From a virus, in IMG/VR virus record IMGVR_UViG_3300042567_001730, positions 1 through 28,179 of that record: a stretch of 28,179 nucleotides of DNA; one strand, given 5' to 3'. Shown one piece after another: positions 8,501 through 14,677 of the stretch (position 1 is the stretch's first letter; each line of letters begins with the position of its first letter). The notes under the pieces are model-generated. The model was not told where the DNA came from, ran no database searches, and saw nothing but the letters and a program-made list of their open reading frames with translations. A program made the position numbers and the translations under genes.

Positions 8501-9194
8501 TGACTGTGGATGCTGATGTTGATTCAACTTGTCTAGCAGCCGCCGCATCAAGATCGCCGAACTCATCATAGTTGGGATCAAAACCAGCTGTTTGTTGTGT
8601 AGGTGGACCTACGCCACGATAATAGGGTTGCCCATTCTCCTCGTTGATGGCAAAGCCCAGTCGTAGGGTGCCTTCATCATCATATGCAGGGAATTGACTG
8701 GGATCACTTTGTGGACTAACTTCAACATCTCTTGTGGCCGGATCTACGCCACGATAATAGGGTTGCCCATTCTCCTCGTTGATGGCAAAGCCCAGTCGTA
8801 GGGTGCCTTCATCATCATATGCAGGAAACTGACTGGGATCAATGGCAGGGTTAACCGGGGTGTCTTGAGTAGCTGGACCTACACCAGCATAGTATGGCTG
8901 GCCATTCTCCTCGTTGATTTTAAACCCAAATTCTAAGTTGCCATCGTTGTCATAAGCTGGAAACTGGCTTGGATCACTGGCCGGGTTCACACCGGACGTG
9001 TTATTCTTTGGGATGGCAATGTCGCTCATTTTGCCATAGGAGTTGTTGGTTTCTGTATTTCCAACCGAGTTGATTTCGTAATTACCTCGTTCTTCGTAGG
9101 TAATTCCAACCTGCAAAATAGCGGCTTCGGGAGCGACACCTTGTTGTATCAATCGATTGTATTCTGCGGCTTTGTTGGGATCGTATCCTGCCAT
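5586..9194 (-). CDS. gp48: gp48-like tail tube cap with giant repeat-rich N-terminal extension
   Basis: 1202 aa. The last 260 or so residues (from about 944, NADWRVRLSLAPDAQYLY) match the baseplate tail-tube cap of T4-like marine phages: ILAPLAKTDGVIFPYTPNI, TTTYSAQYEQYDLVHSNY, YLLAVIHFFRSATKMFYG and LPNDVDYIRAG. This protein caps the baseplate and starts tube growth. The first 940 or so residues are unlike T4 gp48 (364 aa): two blocks of three 45-residue repeats with core DPSQFPAYDDEG-LRLGFAINEENGQPYY, an Ala/Asn/Gln-rich stretch near 560-690, and a very acidic segment near 690-900 with four copies of EPVDPDADPELLGGP. It is the first gene of the leftward baseplate operon, 18 bases after a late-type TAAATA box, with a weak AGGA before the ATG. 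The tube-cap assignment is firm; the extension has no known function. Confidence 0.85.
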   Translation of the reverse strand: MAGYDPNKAAEYNRLIQQGVAPEAAILQVGITYEERGNYEINSVGNTETNNSYGKMSDIAIPKNNTSGVNPASDPSQFPAYDNDGNLEFGFKINEENGQPYYAGVGPATQDTPVNPAIDPSQFPAYDDEGTLRLGFAINEENGQPYYRGVDPATRDVEVSPQSDPSQFPAYDDEGTLRLGFAINEENGQPYYRGVGPPTQQTAGFDPNYDEFGDLDAAAARQVESTSASTVNDPYYGLSPTQLQDLGGADPTDPYIRARLGIPQLPGSTLFATGGFGTIKTGVPAIDSALGIIGKIPSLFSNFANTVGGLFGPKPTATAVASTTGMSVAGLTTPTPTPPTTDTPVNPASDPSQFPAYDNEGNLEPGFAINEENGQPYYKGIEPATQDTPVNPASDPSQFPAYDNEGNLEPGFAINEEDGQPYYQGFERNTDQPVNPASDPSQFPAYDDDGTLRLGFAINDETGQPYYRGEGPPTQNTEVSNTGISVQLPGGALQFSSQEQLTAWQENPQSFAVQNVGGVNTVVPFTGETGTTDAAVSSPTDYGTTYDEFGTVVPKGPPTGSDTTTLNAEQADAFYNGTDTPTAAQQAATNAQTSADAAALYPGTNNTNLKNINDASAAIAQNEAGIANAQDIIAQNNAELADPDISDERRAELEANNAAQENYIRLAESNTGENELIIEANADSFAAGGGEPDSGQGPLEVAALEDPGLDTPVEEEVLPTEENLEVDPDIDAELQEPPGADVEFAALAEPVDPDADPELLGGPEEEVDPFTELAEPVDPDADPELLGGPEEEAEFTELAEPVDPDADPELLGGPEEDAEVTELAEPVDPDADPELLGGPDQEVDPFEPLTEPPDVDAAESPELLGGPGDEEPDEPELLGGPEDVDTAEDDGLKTPDGQEEAGGAADTGLREPTDADVEQANQEAAVRDRARQQATFQARYKQPGNADWRVRLSLAPDAQYLYNEKSGVGILAPLAKTDGVIFPYTPNITTTYSAQYEQYDLVHSNYRGLFYKNSRVGDIQVRGTFTAQDTNEADYLLAVIHFFRSATKMFYGATDPQRGVPPPVCLLNGFGQYQFSDHPVVISSFNYTLPNDVDYIRAGSPNNYGINLLNRRAAVASNPGGQSLAGLNRLANALLKKGAPGQGVPDPSAIQQNVSNTAGASYVPTKMEIDITLIPVQTRSQVSKQFSLKGFANGQLLKGGFW
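6681..6957 (-). repeat. Acidic tandem repeats in gp48-like protein
   Basis: Four near-identical coding units spaced about 69-78 bp, at roughly 6681-6733, 6753-6808, 6826-6883 and 6904-6957. Each encodes LAEPVDPDADPELLGGP followed by a run of Glu/Asp. Degenerate copies (PELLGGP) continue to about 6540. The DNA copies are nearly identical, which suggests recent expansion by slippage or unequal recombination. The product would be a highly negative, probably extended segment. Confidence 0.9.
7775..8150 (-). repeat. 45-aa repeats, second block (three copies)
   Basis: Three consecutive units of 44-45 codons, each with the core DPSQFPAYDNEGNLEPGFAI followed by NEENGQPYY. Two copies have the NLEPGF form and one the TLRLGF form, matching the two forms seen in the first block. 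Segments of the DNA copies are identical, for example the run coding for the NLEPGFAINEE part. Confidence 0.9.
8598..8975 (-). repeat. 45-aa repeats, first block (three copies)
   Basis: Three tandem units of 45 codons near the N-terminus (residues about 74-199). The two copies at about 8610-8700 and 8745-8835 are almost base-for-base identical, and the third diverges. The second block lies about 450 bp further along the gene, so an ancestral array was probably split or copied as a block. Confidence 0.9.
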
Positions 9195-9210
9195 GTTAGT
9201 ATTCCTATAT

Positions 9211-9220
9211 GTTATTTACC
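9211..9220 (-). promoter_or_regulatory. Late-type promoter box for the baseplate operon
   Basis: On the minus strand this reads GGTAAATAAC, close to the T4 late -10 element TATAAATA. The box ends 18 bases before the gp48-like ATG, leaving room for a short leader with an AGGAA. The same TAAATAA core recurs at other operon starts in this window. Assignment is by motif and position only. Confidence 0.5.
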
Positions 9221-9252
9221 CATTTCTAAAACGGCATATTTTAACAATGAGG

Positions 9253-9280
9253 TTGACAAGTGTTGTAAATCTGCTACAAT
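9253..9280 (+). promoter_or_regulatory. Sigma70-like promoter for the gp55-gp47-gp46 operon
   Basis: A perfect -35 hexamer TTGACA (9253-9258) and a -10 hexamer TACAAT (9275-9280) are separated by 16 bases. Transcription would start near 9287, and the gp55 ATG is at 9309. This is a host-RNA-polymerase type signal, fitting early or middle expression of the late sigma factor and recombination genes, in contrast to the late-type box firing the other way. Confidence 0.65.
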
Positions 9281-9308
9281 AAGTACATATTAGGAGACCC
9301 AGTCAATC

Positions 9309-10205
9309 ATGACTTTACTACCCAAAGCGGCACCTCGCGTGAACTATCTCAACAACAGAGATATTTTAAAAGAAATTCACCTCAGTAAAAACAACTACTG
9401 TTGGTTCCAGGACAGGGCAATGGATCATCAATTTGATATCATTTTGCCGTCAATAGACCGGATCAATCAGCGTACTATTGCCGAAGCAAGACGCAACCGA
9501 GCAGATCGACTCAAGCGAGAAGGTACTATTGTAGACCCTAAAAAGATACCCAACACAGACGTTGTGTTCCGTATTAGTTGTTGGGATCACATACCCCGGG
9601 CACCCAAAAAAATAACCAAAGCCGAAGCAAAAAAGCGCAAGTTAGAGGAAATTTTGGATCTCGATGATGCAGTAGAAGAAGATCCACTAGCAGACATTGT
9701 GGATGTTCCTGTGCTAGACATGAATCATGTGCGAGTGAACTTTCCCCCGTTTGAGCACTATCGCATTGATGACGAAAAGAAACCCTACATTGTGGGTCGC
9801 AGTCATTGGAAGGGCGACTTGGCCACTGGAGAATTCTCCAAGGATCACGGCGACATGACCAAGAAATTGGCCTTGATGTTTATGAAATTATGCGAGAGAT
9901 ATGCTACAAGGAGTAACTGGCGTGGATACACCTACAACGAAGAAATGCGGGGACAAGCCCTGCTACAACTCAGTCAAATTGGATTGCAGTTTGACGAGTC
10001 AAAATCGCAGAACCCTTTTGCGTATTATACTGCCGCTATCACTAACAGCTTTACTCGTATCCTGAACATTGAAAAGAAAAATCAAAACATACGTGATGAT
10101 ATTTTGGAAATGAACGGGCTCAATCCTTCATGGACCCGTCAAAACTCAGGCAAACATTCAATGGCAGCATTGTCCGGACCGGTTGTAAGTAGTCTTGATG
10201 AGTAG
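9309..10205 (+). CDS. gp55: gp55-like late transcription sigma factor
   Basis: 298 aa. Directs host RNA polymerase to late promoters, in T4 together with the sliding clamp and gp33. The C-terminal half has the region-2-like sequence of phage late sigma factors: LALMFMKLCERYATRSNWRG, YTYNEEMRGQALLQLSQIGL, QFDESKSQNPFAYYTAAITN and SFTRILNIEKKNQNIRDDIL. T4 gp55 is 185 aa (established). Here about 150 extra N-terminal residues include YCWFQDRAMDHQFDIILPSI, IAEARRNRADRL, VVFRISCWDHIPRAP and a Lys-rich then Asp/Glu-rich linker; this part is of unknown role. Start supported by AGGAG 12 bases upstream and by the sigma70-like promoter. gp47 follows after 12 bases. Confidence 0.8.
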   Translation: MTLLPKAAPRVNYLNNRDILKEIHLSKNNYCWFQDRAMDHQFDIILPSIDRINQRTIAEARRNRADRLKREGTIVDPKKIPNTDVVFRISCWDHIPRAPKKITKAEAKKRKLEEILDLDDAVEEDPLADIVDVPVLDMNHVRVNFPPFEHYRIDDEKKPYIVGRSHWKGDLATGEFSKDHGDMTKKLALMFMKLCERYATRSNWRGYTYNEEMRGQALLQLSQIGLQFDESKSQNPFAYYTAAITNSFTRILNIEKKNQNIRDDILEMNGLNPSWTRQNSGKHSMAALSGPVVSSLDE

Positions 10206-10217
10206 TATACTAGGTAG

Positions 10218-11234
10218 ATGACTAACCTATTTCGTAAAGCCGCGGTCTTTACAGACATCCACTTTGGCTTGAAAAGCAACAGCACTCAACACAATGAGGA
10301 CTGTCTAAACTTTGTCAAGTGGGCAACCGCCAAAGCCAAATCAGAAGGTTGTGAGACGTGTTTGTTCCTGGGCGACTGGCACAACAACCGTGCCAGCCTA
10401 AACATTGTTACCTTAAACTACAGCCTTAGGGCACTGGAGCACCTGAATGATAATTTTGAAAACGTGTATTTCATTCCTGGTAATCATGATTTGTATTATC
10501 GAGATAAGCGCGACATACAAAGTGTGGAATGGGCAAAACATCTCCCCCGCGTACAGATATGTAACGATTGGTTTAGCAGTGGTGATGTTGTCATTGCTCC
10601 TTGGCTTGTAGCCGATGACCACAAACGCATACCCAAACTAAAAGGCCGGTACATGTTTGGGCATTTTGAACTGCCCGGATACATGATGAATGCCATGGTA
10701 GAGATGCCGGACCACGGCGAAGTACGCAGAGAAGACTTCACAAACTTTGAACATGTGTTTACCGGACACTTTCACAAACGTCAAACCAAAAAGAATATCA
10801 CATATATTGGCAATTGCTTTCCGCACAACTATGCGGATGCTGGCGACGACGAACGCGGCATGATGATCTTGGAATGGGGTAAAGAACCAGAGTTTCATGC
10901 TTGGCCAGATCAGCCACGTTATCGTGTGCTGGGCCTGGCCAGTATCATCGACAATGCACCCAATCTACTTGCTCCCGGCATGCATGTGCGTGTGCAGTTG
11001 GACATTGAGATTTCATACGAAGAAGCCAACTTCATCAAAGAAAAATATATTAAGGAATATGGCCTGAGAGAGATGGCCTTAATACCCAACAAAAATAGTT
11101 CTGTAGACACAGACATGGCTCCTGGTGAAGTCAAATTTGAATCAGTAGATCAAATTGTCACTGATCAAATCACTAATATTGAATCAGAATTTTACGATAA
11201 CAAACTGTTGTTGAAAATATACCAAACCTTATGA
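10218..11234 (+). CDS. gp47: gp47 recombination endonuclease subunit (Mre11-like)
   Basis: 338 aa, near the T4 gp47 length (339). Nuclease subunit of the gp46/gp47 complex, which resects DNA ends for recombination-dependent replication and host DNA breakdown. The calcineurin-like metallophosphoesterase motifs are all present in order: TDIHFG (D13, H15), GDWHNN (D53, H55), GNHD (N89, H90), H149 in FGHFELPG, and GHFH (H184, H186). The C-terminal part (about 230-338) would be the gp46-binding and capping region. It overlaps gp46 by four bases (ATGA), so the two subunits are translationally coupled. There is no clear ribosome binding site, and coupling to gp55 is likely. Confidence 0.95.
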   Translation: MTNLFRKAAVFTDIHFGLKSNSTQHNEDCLNFVKWATAKAKSEGCETCLFLGDWHNNRASLNIVTLNYSLRALEHLNDNFENVYFIPGNHDLYYRDKRDIQSVEWAKHLPRVQICNDWFSSGDVVIAPWLVADDHKRIPKLKGRYMFGHFELPGYMMNAMVEMPDHGEVRREDFTNFEHVFTGHFHKRQTKKNITYIGNCFPHNYADAGDDERGMMILEWGKEPEFHAWPDQPRYRVLGLASIIDNAPNLLAPGMHVRVQLDIEISYEEANFIKEKYIKEYGLREMALIPNKNSSVDTDMAPGEVKFESVDQIVTDQITNIESEFYDNKLLLKIYQTL

Positions 11235-12994
11235 TAAGCATAAAAAATTTAACCGTGAAAAATTTCATGAGTGTGGGTGCGGCTACCCAAGGCATCGACT
11301 TTGACCGCAACGACTTGACTTTGGTACTGGGCGAAAACTTGGACCTAGGCGGCGACGGATCACGCAACGGCACAGGCAAGACCACAATCATCAATGCCCT
11401 AAGTTATGCCTTGTATGGCCAAGCACTGAGTAACATCCGCAAAGACAACCTAGTAAACAAGACTAACGGCAAGAACATGTTGGTCAGTTTAGACTTCTCA
11501 GTCAATAGTCAAGAATACAGAATTGAACGCGGTCGCAAACCCAATGTGCTACGCTTCTACATCAACAATGAACACAAGGCTGCTGAAGATGAAGCTCAAG
11601 GCGATTCAAGAGAAACACAAGATGCCATTGAGCGTGTGATGAACATGAGCCATGACATGTTCCGACATGTGCTGGCGCTGAATACCTACACAGAACCATT
11701 CTTGAGTTTGAAGGCCAACGATCAACGCACTATCATTGAGCAGTTGTTGGGTATTACTTTGCTATCAGAACGTGCTGATGCAATTAAAGAACTTAACCGA
11801 CAAACTAAAGACGCTATTCAGGCAGAAGAGTTTCGTATACGTGCTGTTCAAGAAGCCAATAAACGCATTGAAGAACAAATCGAAAGTCTGCGCAAGCGTC
11901 AGCGGTTATGGATTGCCAAACGTGACGAAGATGTAGGCAAACTAGAACAGGCCATTGCTGATCTTGAACATATCAACATTGATGCTGAAGTTCAAGCACA
12001 TAGAGATCTAGAAGCATTTCATGAGAAGAAAAAAGCCTTAGACGATGCCACACGTTACATTCGTCAAATTGATACAGAGGATGCCAAACTAAACAAGTTA
12101 TTGGACAAACTTAAAATTGAGATTGCGGCCCTGGATGCTCATAAGTGTCACTCATGTGGTCAAGACTTGCACGATGATAAACAAGATGAGTTGAAACAGG
12201 CCAAACAAGCCCTGGTACAAGAAACAGCACTGCAACTCTTAACCAATGACACACAGCGCCAAGGTCATGAAGATACTATCACCCAGATTGGTGCGTTGGG
12301 CACTGCACCCACTGTGTTTTATGATTCGCTAGAACAAGCACTGAATCATCGCAACACAGTAGAAACACTACGCAAAGAGTTAACCGCACGATCTGCAGAT
12401 GTGGATCCGTATGAAGAACAAATCTCAGACATGCAAGGTCAGGCTCTACAAGTTGTGTCATATGATACACTGAACGAACTTACTCGTTTGCAAGATCATC
12501 AAGACTTCTTGCTCAAACTGCTAACATCCAAGGACAGTTTTGTACGCAAGAAGATTATTGATCAAAATTTAAGTTATCTAAATGCACGTCTTACACATTA
12601 CTTGGATCGTATTGGCCTGCCACATACTGTAAAGTTTCAAAACGACCTGACTGTAAGCATCGAAGAACTGGGTCGTGAACTAGACTTTGATAATCTGAGT
12701 CGCGGTGAGCGTAACCGATTGATCCTGTCAATGTCATGGGCGTTCCGTGACGTATGGGAAAGTTTATACTCTCCCATCAACTTGTTGTTCATAGATGAGT
12801 TGATTGACAACGGCCTGGACACACAAGGTGTAGAAAACGCACTAGCCTTGCTCAAGAAGATGAGCAGGGAACGTCACAAGAGTATTTGGTTAGTATCGCA
12901 CAGAGATGAACTGGCTGGACGTGTGGAGAACATTCTCAAGGTCGTCAAAGAGAATGGTTTTACCAGTTACAACACTGACGTAGACATAGCATGA
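11231..12994 (+). CDS. gp46: gp46 recombination endonuclease subunit (Rad50-like SMC ATPase)
   Basis: 587 aa, close to T4 gp46 (560). ATPase partner of gp47. Walker A is GSRNGTGKTT near residues 43-52. A coiled-coil arm (about 170-300 and 320-440) surrounds a zinc hook CHSC (C306, C309) that joins two arms. The ABC signature is LSRGERNRLILSMSWAF near 489, Walker B is NLLFIDELIDNGLD, and the H-loop is WLVSHRDEL. All catalytic elements are intact. The start overlaps the gp47 stop, and the stop overlaps the start of the SGNH-like gene by four bases. Confidence 0.95.
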   Translation: MISIKNLTVKNFMSVGAATQGIDFDRNDLTLVLGENLDLGGDGSRNGTGKTTIINALSYALYGQALSNIRKDNLVNKTNGKNMLVSLDFSVNSQEYRIERGRKPNVLRFYINNEHKAAEDEAQGDSRETQDAIERVMNMSHDMFRHVLALNTYTEPFLSLKANDQRTIIEQLLGITLLSERADAIKELNRQTKDAIQAEEFRIRAVQEANKRIEEQIESLRKRQRLWIAKRDEDVGKLEQAIADLEHINIDAEVQAHRDLEAFHEKKKALDDATRYIRQIDTEDAKLNKLLDKLKIEIAALDAHKCHSCGQDLHDDKQDELKQAKQALVQETALQLLTNDTQRQGHEDTITQIGALGTAPTVFYDSLEQALNHRNTVETLRKELTARSADVDPYEEQISDMQGQALQVVSYDTLNELTRLQDHQDFLLKLLTSKDSFVRKKIIDQNLSYLNARLTHYLDRIGLPHTVKFQNDLTVSIEELGRELDFDNLSRGERNRLILSMSWAFRDVWESLYSPINLLFIDELIDNGLDTQGVENALALLKKMSRERHKSIWLVSHRDELAGRVENILKVVKENGFTSYNTDVDIA

Positions 12995-13797
12995 AGCACA
13001 CAATCTTTTGCGGGTGTTCTTATGTGGAGGGCGATGGGCTTGATCAACGATCCCAAGATCCTGACCTATGGGTGAACATAGTTCATCGCAGTTCACCACT
13101 GCTGTGCAACACTGTTTTGGTGAATTTAGGCAACAGTGGGTCGACCAACACTGGCATATTTCTCACAGCATTGGCCAGCTTGGCAGCTTATCCTGCTGGT
13201 GGTAATTTGTTTGTGTCATGGACCAATACCAAACGACTGCATGTCAATCCTGGCTTAGAACTCTACAACACTGAACTGTATTTAGAGAATAGCAACATAG
13301 ATGATGTAAAACTCAATCCTGGGTATACCATTCCTGGATCATATGTTGAAAACATAAGAGACAGATTTTTTAGCCTAACTCATCATCATTACGACCTTGT
13401 GAGAGTATTGTATTACAGTTCGTTGATCAATGTCATGGCACAGAGCTATGGCACACAATGTTTCTTTGTAAATTCTTTACTGAACATAGACAAAAAATAT
13501 TTTGAACATATTGTCGACTCAACTCGATCTCCATCTCAAACCACAAAACTTACTCAACAAATATTGCAATTAGAAACCAGAGACGATGCAGAATTTTTTG
13601 CTCTCTATGACAAAATCCACCAAGACTACGCAGACACACAGGCACTCAAACTCAATTGGTTAAATTTAGATCAAGCATACCGAAAATTTTTTTATGTTGA
13701 CAAAGGTTCTGACGACTTGCACCCTGGCAAGATCAGTAACCGTAAATTTGCTGACCATATCATTCAAAAACTTCAACAATACACACATCGACGATAA
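12991..13797 (+). CDS. SGNH/GDSL-like hydrolase
   Basis: 268 aa. The N-terminus MKHTIFCGCSYVEGDG matches SGNH block I, with S10 as candidate nucleophile. GNSGSTN (47-53) gives the small Gly/Asn-rich segment after the first strand, and DDLHPG near the end supplies the D241-x-x-H244 pair of block V. These are the Ser/Asp/His positions expected of esterases and acyl-hydrolases of this fold. I cannot tell the substrate; polysaccharide deacetylation or lipid ester cleavage are possibilities. The ATG overlaps the gp46 stop (ATGA), so it is expressed with the recombination genes and not with the virion genes. No signal peptide is visible, so it probably acts in the cytoplasm. Fold assignment is moderate. 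Confidence 0.65.
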   Translation: MKHTIFCGCSYVEGDGLDQRSQDPDLWVNIVHRSSPLLCNTVLVNLGNSGSTNTGIFLTALASLAAYPAGGNLFVSWTNTKRLHVNPGLELYNTELYLENSNIDDVKLNPGYTIPGSYVENIRDRFFSLTHHHYDLVRVLYYSSLINVMAQSYGTQCFFVNSLLNIDKKYFEHIVDSTRSPSQTTKLTQQILQLETRDDAEFFALYDKIHQDYADTQALKLNWLNLDQAYRKFFYVDKGSDDLHPGKISNRKFADHIIQKLQQYTHRR

Positions 13798-13806
13798 CTA
13801 TGTTAG

Positions 13807-14241
13807 ATGACATGGCTTTACCAAAATCAACCAGTGGACTCTCTCCCAGAAGATTGCGTGGGCTTTGTGTACATCATAACCAATACAACCAACAATCGCC
13901 GATACATAGGCAAAAAACTAGCAAAATTCTCTCGCACCACTCAACGCACAGTCAAACTCAAAAACGGCACCAGTAAAAAACGCAAAGTTCGATCAAAGAT
14001 AGATTCTGATTGGCGTGACTACTACGGCAGCAGCCCAGAACTTTCAAAAGATGTAGAGCTTCTCGGAAAAGAAAAATTCACAAGAGAAATACTTTATTAC
14101 TGCAAATCTAAATCAGAGTGTAGTTATATCGAAGCAAGAGAACAATTTACACAACGGGTTCTTGAAAGTACAGACTGGTACAACGGTCACATTCAAGTTC
14201 GCGTTCACGGCAGCCACATAATCAATAAGTTAAGCAGTTAA
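13807..14241 (+). CDS. GIY-YIG-like nuclease domain protein
   Basis: 144 aa. Residues 18-37 read VGFVYIITNTTNNRRYIGKK, the paired GIY (here FVY) and YIG strands of the GIY-YIG nuclease fold. A very basic stretch (LKNGTSKKRKVRSKID) follows, then DWRDYYGSS and a helix with EAREQF that could hold the catalytic Glu. Similar small proteins in T4-like phages are usually called putative endonucleases (Seg-like). It begins 9 bases after the SGNH-like stop with no clear ribosome binding site. It is the last gene of the gp55 operon and abuts the structured non-coding region, which makes a homing-type role worth considering but unproven. Confidence 0.65.
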   Translation: MTWLYQNQPVDSLPEDCVGFVYIITNTTNNRRYIGKKLAKFSRTTQRTVKLKNGTSKKRKVRSKIDSDWRDYYGSSPELSKDVELLGKEKFTREILYYCKSKSECSYIEAREQFTQRVLESTDWYNGHIQVRVHGSHIINKLSS

Positions 14242-14548
14242 GGCTCGCACAGGCCAAAGTCGTGTGCCCTAGACCTGGATCTCGGATCACAGGGAGTGGA
14301 AGTCTCACCGCGCTAGTGAGCACTCAGCAACTATCCTTGACCGGACGCCGATCGCCAAATGCTGCGATTTTGCTGTTTGAAGACGAATAAAAAGCTAAAA
14401 AGACGCTACCGTGGGGTAGCAGGTTTGTACGATGTGTTAGCGTATGTTGTGCAAATTGCCGTTGTAATAAAGACGCAACTCGAGGTACAGGACAACCGCC
14501 TCTGTAATGTTGTAACGCTAAGTGACTTGCCCGACTCGGATGAAGTTT

Positions 14549-14569
14549 CTTTGCCCTGTGCGGGCAAAG
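14549..14569. other. Perfect 8-bp hairpin with competing upstream strand
   Basis: The arms are CTTTGCCC and GGGCAAAG with the loop TGTGC. A second copy of TTGCCC at 14527-14532 could pair with the same right arm instead. No U-tract follows on either strand, so it is not a classical intrinsic terminator. Confidence 0.7.
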
Positions 14570-14599
14570 TGTGACCATAAGATCTGGATGAAGCTTACA

Positions 14600-14667
14600 A
14601 TCGCTTCGCTCTCTAAATAAAAACATTGATGAGCGATAGCGAATCAATAGATGTGCGTAGCACATCT
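14600..14667. other. Cluster of compact hairpins with GCGNAGC-type centres
   Basis: Three small elements lie in a row: GCGAAGC on the minus strand near 14604-14610; ATTGAT/ATCAAT arms (14625-14648) around GCGATAGC; and a perfect 8-bp hairpin AGATGTGC-GTA-GCACATCT at 14649-14667, whose centre is GCGTAGC. GCGNAGC sequences are known to form unusually stable DNA mini-hairpins. The cluster lies at the 3' side of the converging minus operon. Confidence 0.6.
14613..14619 (+). promoter_or_regulatory. Possible late-type box in the non-coding region
   Basis: CTAAATA followed by AAAAC, matching the core of the other late-type boxes here. No plus-strand gene follows, so if active it would make an antisense transcript into the 110-aa gene or a small RNA. 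It may be chance. Confidence 0.2.
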
Positions 14668-14677
14668 TGAAGTGGTA

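Larger units (their letters stand above)
14242..14677. ncRNA. Candidate large structured RNA between converging operons
   Basis: About 430 bp with no protein that looks real in any frame; the few short open frames lack start signals and recognisable composition. Complementary segments recur along its length. Examples: 14242-14250 with 14262-14268 (7 pairs, bulge TC); 14274-14281 with 14285-14293 (8 pairs, one bulged A); 14304-14308 with 14316-14320; 14325-14330 with 14370-14375 enclosing 14351-14355 with 14364-14368; 14405-14410 with 14415-14420; 14437-14443 with 14515-14521 (7 pairs, long range); 14549-14556 with 14562-14569 (8 pairs); 14625-14630 with 14643-14648; 14649-14656 with 14660-14667. 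It could be a trans-acting RNA, a shared 3' end structure or a remnant element. Strand is uncertain, though the first helix begins directly after the plus-strand stop codon. Confidence 0.4.

Noticed and set aside
5586-9194. Repeats in gp48 as a CRISPR array or mobile repeat
   Set aside because: The reading frame is open throughout, units are 135 bp with coding constraint, and there are no unique spacers.
14625-14648. Hammerhead-ribozyme-like string (TGATGAG...GCGAATC)
   Set aside because: The essential C before UGAUGA is a T and the GAAA part is GAAT. Stem II would be only two pairs. The match does not satisfy the catalytic core.
14324-14665. Open frames on both strands in the non-coding region (113 aa minus, 71 aa plus)
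   Set aside because: No ribosome binding sites, odd composition, no recognisable motifs, and they cover the predicted helices. They look like chance frames.
14242-14677. Group I intron, tmRNA, RNase P RNA or tRNA
   Set aside because: I could not find the conserved core strings (for example the intron P7/R-S elements, the T-loop motif, or the tmRNA tag and end). The neighbouring SGNH-like gene is complete, so no split gene is evident.
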